Origin: Sanguibacter inulinus | GTDB lineage: Bacteria; Actinomycetota; Actinomycetes; Actinomycetales; Cellulomonadaceae | Length of the DNA stretch: 59,054 nt | NCBI RefSeq assembly: GCF_013415325.1 | Contig: NZ_JACBYE010000026.1 | Coordinates: 1 to 59,054, forward strand | Direction: 5' to 3' | Shown: positions 41,944 through 52,000 of the stretch, in pieces | Numbering within the stretch: the stretch's first letter is position 1 | Layout: the number at the start of each line of letters is the position of its first letter | Program-made: the position numbers and the translations under genes | Notes under the pieces: generated by a model | Databases searched by the model: none | Told to the model about the DNA's origin: nothing | Seen by the model: the letters and a program-made list of their open reading frames with translations, nothing else

Positions 41944-42675
41944 TCAGAGGATCGGCAGCATCCGTCCGAGGTCGGGCACGCCGCCGGCGGTGTCCTGCGA
42001 GGCGAGCGCGCGGGCGAGGTCGTCGACGTCGTAGGGGGTCCGGCCTGTGGCCAGCCTGATCCACAGGCCCGCGTCGGTCACCTCCAGCGAACCGGCCCCG
42101 CGCCGTACGACGATGTCGAGCAGCTCTTCGGCGACGATCCGCTGTGCCGTCCGGTCGATCGGGTTCGCCGAGCCCGCCGAGCCGACGACCCCCGCGAGCG
42201 ACGCGACGAGGTCTTCGGCGTGGACCACGAGCTCGACGAGGCGCGACATCGCCATGTCTCGCAGCCGGATGGGGCCGCGGCGGGCCTGGACGACCCTGTG
42301 CCCGTCGGGGCCGAGAGCGTCCAGGGCGGCGAAGGCCTTCTGGGCTCGCGCCTCGACCTCGACGAGCGGTGCGTGCGCGATCTCCGCGGCGAGCGCACGG
42401 GTGACCTGGTCGATGTCTGCGGCCCGCTCGGGGTAGGTCCCGAGGTACTCGGCGAGGGTCAGAGGCACCGTGCCCGCGGGGGCCGGCGTGCACACAGCCA
42501 AGGCCTCCATCGCCCGGCCGAGGTGTGCCACGAGCTCACCGTTCGTCCAGCCGTCTAGGCTCGACGGTCGGTCCCGTGTGCCCAAGAGGTCGTCACCGAG
42601 AGGTGCGACCCACGCACGCAGGAGGGACCACTGGTTCGTCAGGGCTGCGGAGATCTGCGCGAGGTCGGCTGTCAT
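41944..42675 (-). CDS. Maleylpyruvate isomerase N-terminal (MDMPI) family protein
   Basis: A 243-residue DinB-like four-helix-bundle protein of the TIGR03083/MDMPI family: the DGWTNGELVAHLGRAME segment carries the first metal His, and the VELVVHAEDL motif the second. Members act as mycothiol-dependent enzymes in Actinobacteria. Its exact reaction is unknown. I start at ATG 42675 (MTADLAQI); a GTG at 42693 would add six residues. The 57 bp before the next gene are non-coding. Confidence 0.84.
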   Translation of the reverse strand: MTADLAQISAALTNQWSLLRAWVAPLGDDLLGTRDRPSSLDGWTNGELVAHLGRAMEALAVCTPAPAGTVPLTLAEYLGTYPERAADIDQVTRALAAEIAHAPLVEVEARAQKAFAALDALGPDGHRVVQARRGPIRLRDMAMSRLVELVVHAEDLVASLAGVVGSAGSANPIDRTAQRIVAEELLDIVVRRGAGSLEVTDAGLWIRLATGRTPYDVDDLARALASQDTAGGVPDLGRMLPIL

Positions 42676-42881
42676 GAGGACATGGTGCCGCACCGGACCC
42701 CGACCTGTCGTCGGCGTGTCTCAGACCGCAGACGCGGGGCCTGATGGTGCCGTCTCGAGGTGCGCTCGCGCAGCAGTGCCCGAGCCTGGAGGTGCGCACA
42801 TACACCTAGACGTTTCGTTCCGTCCACTTCGAGCTCCACCCAAACGCCGGCCTCGAGCCCTCATATGGCACTCAGAATGGG

Positions 42882-43020
42882 CAGATTTCAAGGCCCGCGG
42901 GGCTTGAGAACGTCGAGCGGGTGAAATCTGACCCTAGCATTGCTGCCGCTTCCCCCCCAAGACGAGACTCGCCTTACCAACGGGGGCGGTCGCCAAGAGG
43001 TCAGCAGACCTCGTCCGGAG
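42882..43020 (+). promoter_or_regulatory. Structured leader of the giant surface-protein gene
   Basis: The 352-bp gap upstream of the giant gene holds several pairings. CAGATTTCA (42882-42890) is a perfect inverted match to TGAAATCTG (42922-42930). Between them CAAGGCCC and GGGGCTTG (42889-42906) can pair with one mismatch. GAGGTC/GACCTC (42997-43012) forms a 6-bp hairpin ending just before the ribosome site GGAGGGG. A C-run (42952-42958) can also pair with GGGGG near 42982. The rest of the gap shows nothing recognisable, and no known riboswitch class fits. Confidence 0.42.
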
Positions 43021-43027
43021 GGGACAC

Positions 43028-46000
43028 ATGAACACGCGCGACTCGGACCTTGGTCCCAGACCTGCCCGCACCCGTCGGGCCTGGGTCCGGTCTGCCGGCG
43101 CCGTCGCGGTCACGGCGATGCTGGCGTCGCTCCTCGCCGTCCTTCCCGCGACCACGGCCTCGGCTGCGGACCGCACCTTCCTCGTCGACAGCCTGAGCGC
43201 GGTCGGCGACGACGCGACCGTCGGTGACGGGGTCTGCGCCACGGCCGCAGGGGCGTGCACCCTCCGCGCGGCGCTCCAGGAGTCCAACGCGATCGGCACG
43301 ACAGACACCGTGACCATCGCTCCCGCCGAGGACGTCGACGCGAGCACCCCCGGGGTGCAGACCTCGGGGACGATCGTCGGGCACGCGACGACGTCCGCGG
43401 GCTGGATGTACTCGGGTGCGCTCACGCCGCTCGGCGACCTGGGCGCGTACTTCGTGGCGACGGCTCCGGTGACCCTCGACTTCCAGGGCCGCCTCGGCAT
43501 CAGATCGCTCAACGACGTCTACGGCTCGACCGCGATCTACCTCAACGGCCCCGGCGTCACGCTCCGGAACTTCACCACCGTGAGGTCCAACGAGACTGCC
43601 GTCGTGGTCGGCCCGGCGGGCGACGGCGCCGTCATCGAGAACGGCTCCTCTCTCGACCCGGGCAGCATCGACCTCGAGCGTTTCTTGTGGCTCGCCGACG
43701 GTGCGGACCGGGTGACGGTCCGAGCCGTCGAGATCGGCTCGACCTACGCCGCAGGCGGGTCCGCGATCAGGATCGCCGCAGGGGCGACAGTCGACGGTCT
43801 GACCCTCGACCGCATCCACATGTACGACCCTGACACCGAGCGCTACACAGGACTCCAGGGTCAGGGGGCAGCGACACTGAGCAACCTCACGGTCATCGGG
43901 TCGAGGTTCGAGGGCTTCGGCGGGGCGAACCACGCCCTCGACCTGCGCGGCTTCACGCTCACCAACGCGCAGATCGTCGGGAACACCTTCACCCGCAACA
44001 GCCTGACCGCCGGGTACACCCTGGTCTTCATCAACACCCCGGGGCTCGGGGCCCCGAACGTCATCTCGGGCAACACCTTCGACAATGCCGGGGCGAATGC
44101 CGGCACCACGTCCTACGCCGTCTACGCCCTCCTGAGCCGGACCGCGGCCCAGCAGAGCGGCTGGCGCATCGAGGACAACTACTTCGACGGCTTCACGAGC
44201 AGCTCGGTCTACCTCGCCGGGACCGGGATCCTCACAGCCCAGCGCAACACCTTCGGCACGGCGTCCTACGGAGGCCTCGGTGCGGGCAACGAGACGAGCG
44301 CCGTCTCGATGCTGACCAACGCGACCGCAGCCTCCAACTCCCAGGTCTCGACCTGGTACCCCACGGCGACGAGCTATGACTCTGCGCAGTGCACCCTGTC
44401 GATCTCCGTCACACCGCCCTCCTCCGGAACCGTCCCGACCGTCCCCGTCAGCATCGACGCGTACTACCTCCCGACAGGCGCGACGAGCGGTGCCACCGTT
44501 CACCTGGGCCGCCAGACGCTCAGCGCAGCCGGCCAGATGACTGTTCCCTACACGCTCGGCCCTGGCCAGATCAGGGTGCAGACGATCGACGCGACGGGCA
44601 GGGCCTCGCAGTACTCCAGGACGGTCCAGCAGACCCAGGCCGACCTCTGCGGGCCCCGCGTCACGGTCGACCAGGCAGCGAGCCAGGCCGACCCGACCTC
44701 TATGCGCGACCTCAGGTTCACCGTCGCCGTCTCGGAGCCCCTCGCGACCTCGGGTGCGGGTGCCCTCACAGCCTCGGACTTCTCCACGGCAGGCTCGACA
44801 GCCCCGGGGACCCGTGTCACGGCGGTGGCGAAGGTGAACGACACCCTCTACACGGTCACGGCCCGCGCGGACGCCTCGGGCACCGTGACACTCTCGCTGC
44901 CCGCCGGGGCCGTGTCCGACGCGTCGGGCAACCTCTCCGCCGAGTCGACCTCGACCGACGGGTCGGTCACCTACGTCTCTCCGCTCACGATCGCACCGAC
45001 GTCGGTCACCGTGACGGAGGGCGACCTCGGCTCCTCTTACACGGTGTCCAGCACGCTCGCGGCGACAGCGCCGATCCTCGTCGCGGCGACAGTCGGCACC
45101 CCCGCCTGGGCGACGGTGGACCCTTCGACGGCGAGCCTGCCGACCACGGGCGGCTCGGTCTCGCTGGTCGTCACCGCAGTGGACGACGCCGAGACCGACG
45201 GCACGCGGCAGACGACCATCACGCACACGGTGACGTCGACCGACCAGAACTTCGACGGGCTCGTCCTGGCACCGGTCGACCTCACCGTGCTCGACGACGA
45301 CGTCGTCGACGCGGCACTGTCGACGCTCACCGTGGAGCCGGGCACGGCTGTCGCCGACGGCGTCGACTCGCTCTCGGCGACGGTCACGGCGCGCAACGCT
45401 GCGGGCGGTCTCGTCGCAGGCGTGGCGCTCGTCGTCTCGGTGGCACCGGGGGCGTCGCCGGCGTCGACCACCTGCACGACCTCGGCCGCAGGGACCTGCT
45501 CGGTCCCGGTCACGTCGACGACGCCGGGCACCTACCAGGTGTCCGCGACCCTCGGCGGCGCCGCGGTCCAGGGGAGCCCGGCGTCGGTGACCTTCGTCGC
45601 CGGCCCCGCCGACGCGACGACCTCGACGATCTCCGCCTCGGTCGCCGAGCTCGTGGCTGACAACGCGTCGCAGAGCGAGATCACCGTCCAGCTCCGCGAC
45701 TCGCTCGGGCACCCGCTCACCACATCGGGGGGCACCGTGGCCATCGCCACGAGCGAGGGCACCGTCGGTCCGACGACAGACAACGGCGACGGGACGTACA
45801 GCGCGATCCTCACAGCACCCTCGGAGGTCTCGGTCGCGACGGTGAGCTTCACGCTCGACGCCGTGGTCGGGGCACGGACGACGACGGTGACCTTCGTGCC
45901 GGGAGACGCCTCCCCAGCACGCTCGACGATCGTCGCTGCCGACCCGACCCTCGTCGCCGACGGCGCCGCGACGACCGAGGTGACGGTGACGCTCCTCGAC

Positions 46001-49000
46001 GGCTTCGACAACCCGCTCACGGCCTCCGGCGGAGACGTGGTCGTCGCGACGTCGGCCGGGACGGTCTCCGGCACGACCGACAACGGGGACGGGACGTACA
46101 TCTCCACGCTGACAGCCCCCACGACGACGGGGACGGCCGTGCTGTCCTTCACGGTCGACGGCACCCAGGCGACGGCGACGACAGAGGTCGGGCTCGTCGC
46201 CGGACCTGTCGACCTCACGCTCTCGACGATCACCGCAGACCCTGTCGCGATCACGGCCGACGGGACGTCGACGGCCGTCGCGACGGTCCAGCTCCGCGAC
46301 GCAGCGGGCAACGCGGTCACGACAGGTGGAGGTGACGTCGTCGTCTCGAGCGACCTCGGGACGCTCACCGGGACCGTCGACCAGGGCAACGGCACGTACA
46401 CGTCCACGCTCACGTCGACCACGACCCCGGGGACCGCGACCTTGACGTTCACCGTCGACGGTGTCGAGGGCTCTGCCCGGGCGACGGTCGACCTCGTGGT
46501 CGGTTCCGCCGACCCGACGACCTCGACCATCGACGCCTCCCCGACCTCGATCGTGGCAGACGGCACGTCGACGTCTGCCATCACCGTGCGGCTCCGGGAC
46601 TCTCAGGGGACGGCGCTCGAGACCTCGGGCGGTGTCGTGGTCGTCTCGACAGACCTCGGCTCTGTCTCGGCGACCACAGACAACGGCGACGGCACGTACT
46701 CGGCAGTCCTGACCTCGTCGTCCACGACAGGCGCGGCCACCCTCGGCTTCGCGATCGGCGACGACGAGGCGACCAGCACGGCGAGCGTCGCCTTCGTCCC
46801 CGGGCCCGTCGACCTCGGGCTGTCGGAGATCTCGGCGAACCCGACCGAGATCCTCGCCGACGGCTCGTCCACATCCCTCGTCTCGGTGCAGCTCAAGGAC
46901 GCTCAGGGCAACACCATCGTCGGGTCGACCGACGTCGTCTCCATCACGACAGACCTCGGGACCGTCACCGCGACGACGGCCGTGGGAGACGGCCTGCACA
47001 CGGCGACCCTCACCTCCAGCACCACGGCAGGCACAGCCACCCTCGGGTACGCAGTCGGCGGCATCGACGCACCGGGCACCGCGCAGGTCGAGCTGCTGGT
47101 CGGGGCTGTCGACCTCGCGGCGTCGACGATCGTCGCGACCCCGGACAGCATCGTCGCCGACGGGACGAGCACCTCCCAGCTCGTGGTCCAGCTTCGTGAC
47201 ACGAACGGGAACCCGCTGAAGACCTCCGGTGGGACCATCGTGATCTCGACAGACGCAGGCACCGTCGGAGCCACCACGGACGTCGGTGACGGCACGTACA
47301 CGGCTGAGCTGACGTCTGCGACGACGGTCGGGGCGGCGACGCTGTCCTTCAGCCTCGACGACGTCCCCGGCGAGGCGACCGCCACGGTCGACTTCACGGC
47401 CGGTCCAGCAGCCCTGACGACCTCGACGATCGAGGCGTCCTCGACGTCGATCACGGCTGACGGTGCGTCGAGCTCGACGGTCACCGTCCGGCTGCTCGAC
47501 GGCAACGGCAACCCGCTGACGACCTCGGGCGGGACCGTCGTGATCGCGACGGACGCAGGGACCGTCGGTGCGACGACGGACGTCGGCGACGGTACGTACA
47601 CGGCTGTCCTGACGTCTGGGACGACGGCCGGCACGGCGACACTCTCCTTCACCCTGGACGACGTGTCGGCGGAGGCGACCGCGACGGTCGACTTCACGGC
47701 CGGCGCGGCCGACCTGACGGCGTCGACGATCGAGGCGTCCCCGACGTCGATCACCGCTGACGGCACGTCCACCTCGACCGTCACCGTCCGGCTGCTCGAT
47801 GCGAACGGCAACCCCCTGACCTCATCGGGTGGGACGGTGGTTGTCACGACAGACGCGGGCACCGTGGGTACCACGACGGACGTCGGTGACGGGACCTATA
47901 CGGCCGAGCTGACGTCCTCGACGACGGCCGGGACGGCGACGCTGTCCTTCACCCTGGACGACGTCCCCGCCGAGGCGACCACAGCCGTCGAGCTCCTGGC
48001 GGGCGCGGCTGACGCTGCGACCTCGACCATCGAGGCCGCCCCGACGTCCATCACGGCCGACGGCATCTCGACCTCGACGATCACGGTCCAGCTGCTCGAT
48101 ACCAACGGCAACGCCCTGACCACGTCGGGCGGGACGGTAGTCATCGCGACAGAGGGTGGCACTGTCGGTCCGACGACCGACGTCGGCGACGGCACGTACA
48201 CAGCCGAGCTGACCTCCGCGACGACGGCTGGTACGGCGACGGTCTCCTTCAGCCTGGACGATGCGCCCGGGACGCAGACCGCGAGCGTCGCGTTCACGCC
48301 TGGCGACGTCGACCTCTCGGCGTCGACCATCTCGGCCTCGCCGACGACGATCCTGGCCGACGGGACGTCGACCTCCACGGTGACGGTGACGCTCCTCGAC
48401 GCCAACGGGAACCCGACGGGTACCTCGGGCGGCCTCGTGGTCGTCGCGACAGACCTGGGCACCGTGGGCGCGACGACGGATGCCGGCGACGGCACGTACT
48501 CGGCAGTGCTCACCTCGGCTCGGACCGCAGGGACGGCGACGGTCTCTTTCACCCTCGACGGTGCCGGGGCCCCGGCGACGGCGCCCGTCGCGCTCACCGC
48601 GGGCGCGGTCGATCTGGGGTCCTCGACGATCGAGGCAGACCCGATGTCGATCACCGCCGACGGTGTCTCGACCTCGACGGTCACCGTGCGGTTGGTCGAC
48701 GCGAACGGGAACGCGCTGGTGTCCTCGGGTGGCGAGGTGGTGGTGTTCTCCTCGCGTGGTGAGGTGCTGGGCACTGTCGACGAGGGGGATGGGTCGTACA
48801 CGGCCGTGCTGAGGTCGTCGACGGCTGCGGGTGTCGCAGCGGTGGGGTTCACCCTGGGTGGTGAGGTGGCTGGGCCGACTGTTCCCGTGACCTTCGTGGC
48901 GGGTGAGGCTTCGGCTGGCCTGTCGGAGATCTCTGCGAGCCCTGCGTCGATCACGGCTGACGGTGCGTCGACCTCGACGATCACGGTCCGGTTGGTCGAC

Positions 49001-52000
49001 GCGAACGGCAACCCGTTGACGACGTCGGCTGGGACTGTCGCGATCGCGACGGACGCGGGCACCCTGGGTGCCACGACCGACGTGGGTGACGGCACCTACA
49101 CGGCTGAGCTGACGTCCTCGACGACGGCCGGGACAGCGACGCTGTCGTTCACGCTCGACGACGCACGGGCGGAGGCGACCGCCACGGTCGACCTCACGGC
49201 TGGCGCCGTCGACCTGACGACCTCGACCGTCGAGGCGTCCCCGACGTCGATCACCGCTGACGGGACGTCCACCTCGACGGTGACGGTCCGTCTGGTCGAC
49301 GCGAACGGCAACCCCCTGACGAGCTCGGGCGGGACCGTCCTCGTCTCGACGGACCTCGGCTCGGTCTCCTCGACCACCGACGTCGGCGACGGCACCTACA
49401 CGGCGACGCTCACCTCGGGGACCTTCGCGGGCCAGGCGACCGTGACTTTCGCAGTCGACGACCAGCCCGCAGAGTCCTCCGCGACGGTCGACCTCCTGCC
49501 TGCCGCAGCCGACCTGACGACCTCGACCGTCGAGGCGTCCCCGACGTCGATCACCGCTGACGGGACGTCCACCTCGACGGTGACGGTCCGGCTGCTCGAC
49601 GCCAACGGCAACGCCCTGACGACCTCCGGCGGGACTGTCGTCGTCGCGACAGACGCCGGGACCGTCGGTGCGACGACGGACGTCGGTGACGGCACGTACA
49701 CGGCTGAGCTGACGTCCTCGACGACGGCCGGCACGGCGACGCTGTCCTTCACGCTCGACGACGCGGCTGCTGAGGCCACGGCAGCCGTCGGCTTCGTGGC
49801 GGGGCCCGCTGACACCGAGACCTCGACCGTCGAGGCGAGCCCGACGTCGATCACCGCTGACGGCGCCTCGACCTCGACGGTCACCGTCCGCCTGGTCGAC
49901 GGCAACGGCAACCCGCTGACGACCTCCGGCGGTGCCGTCGTCATCGCGACCGACGCGGGGACGCTCGGCACGACGACCGACAACGGCGACGGCACGTACA
50001 CAGCCGTCCTGACGTCCTCGACGACCACCGGCACGGCGACGCTGTCCTTCACCCTCGACGACGTCCCCGCCGAGGCCACCGCCACGGTCGACTTCACGTC
50101 GGGCACGGCGGACCTGACCGCCTCGACCATCGAGGCAGACCCGACAACGCTCACGGCCGACGGTTCGTCGACCTCGACGGTCACCGTCCGCCTGGTCGAC
50201 GGCAACGGCAACCCGCTCACCTCGAGCGGCGGAACCGTCGTGGTCACCTCAGACCTCGGCACCGTGGGCGCGGTCACCGACCTCGGGGACGGCAGCTACA
50301 CAGCGGTCTTCACGGCCGCGACGACAGTCGGGACCGCGACGCTCGGCTTCACGCTCGACGGCACGGCCGCCGAGGCGACAGCCACCGTCGACCTCCTCGC
50401 CGGACCCGCCGACCCGACGCGGACCACCGTCGAGGTGTTCCCGACGACCCTCGTCGCCGACGGCACGACCACGGCGACGGTCACGGTCCGGACTGTCGAC
50501 GCCCAGGGCAACCCCGTGACGACAGGCGGCGCGCCCGTCGCCGTCAGCACGGACCTCGGCGCTGTCGGACCCGTCACCGATCTTGGAGACGGCACCTACA
50601 CGGCGACACTCACCTCGGCGACCACCGTGGGCACGGCGACGATCAGCTTCACCCTCGACGGTGCGGCAGGATCCCAGAGCGCCGAGGCACTGTTCGTCGC
50701 CGGCTCGGCAGACCCGGCACGCTCGGTCGTGGCAGCCGACCCGACGACCATCACCGCCGACGGGGTCTCCACCTCGACGCTCACCGTCCGTCTGATCGAC
50801 GCGAACGGCAACCCGCTCACCTCCTCGGGTGGCACCGTCGTGCTGATCACCGACGCCGGCTCGGTCAGCGCGACGACAGACCAGGGTGACGGCACCTACA
50901 CAGCGACTCTCCTGTCACCCACCACGACAGGGACCGCGACGGTCAGCTTCACGGTCGACGGTGTGCTCGCCGAGGCGACAGCCGCCGTCGCCCTCGTCGC
51001 AGGTGCTGCCGACCCGACCCTCACGACCATCGAAGCGTCTCCGGGGCAGATCGTCGCCGACGGGGTCTCGACCTCCACAGTGACGGTGAGGCTCCGGGAC
51101 GCCCTCGGCAACCCCATCGCCTCGTCCCGCGGCACCGTCGTCGTCGCGACAGACGCGGGCACGGTCTCGGGGACCACCGACGTCGGTGACGGCACCTACA
51201 CGGCGACGCTCACCTCAGCCGCGACCGCCGGGGTCGCGACCCTCACCTTCACCCTCGACGAGACCCCTGGTCTCGACACGGCGACCGTGACCTTCGTCGC
51301 CGGGACCGCCAGCCCCACGACCTCGACGATCGAGGCGTCTCCGGACGTGCTGCTCGCCGACGGCGCGTCGACCTCGGACGTCACGGTCCGGCTCATCGAC
51401 GTCAACGGCAACCCGCTGACGTCCTCCGGCGGGACCGTCGTGGTCTCCACGACCGCTGGCTCGGTGACTGCTGCCACAGACGACGGAGACGGCACCTACT
51501 CGGCGACCTACACAGCGGCCACCACACCCGGCACGGCCGTCCTGAGCTTCACGGTCGGCGGCGTCGCCGCCGACGAGACGGCGACTGTCGACCTCGTCGT
51601 CGGTGCCGGGGACCCGACCACCTCGACGATCTCGGCCTCCGAGTCCACCCTCGTCGTGGGAGACGACGTCGAGTCTGTCATCACCGTGCAGCTGCGCGAC
51701 CTCGCAGGGAACACCCTGACCACCCCAGGAGGCGCCGTGGTGATCGCGACAGACGCCGGGACCCTCTCGGCGACGTCAGACAACGGTGACGGCAGCTACT
51801 CGGCTGTGCTCACGGCGCCGCTCGTCGCTGGTCAGGCGACGGTGTCCTACACGCTCGACGGCATACCGGGCACGCGCACCCTCGTGGTGAGCTTCTTGGA
51901 GGGAGAGGCCTCGCCGTCGACCTCTCAGATCTTGGCCGCCCCGAGCTCGATCGTCGCCGACGGTGTCGACGGGGCGACCGTCACCGTCCGCCTCTTCGAC

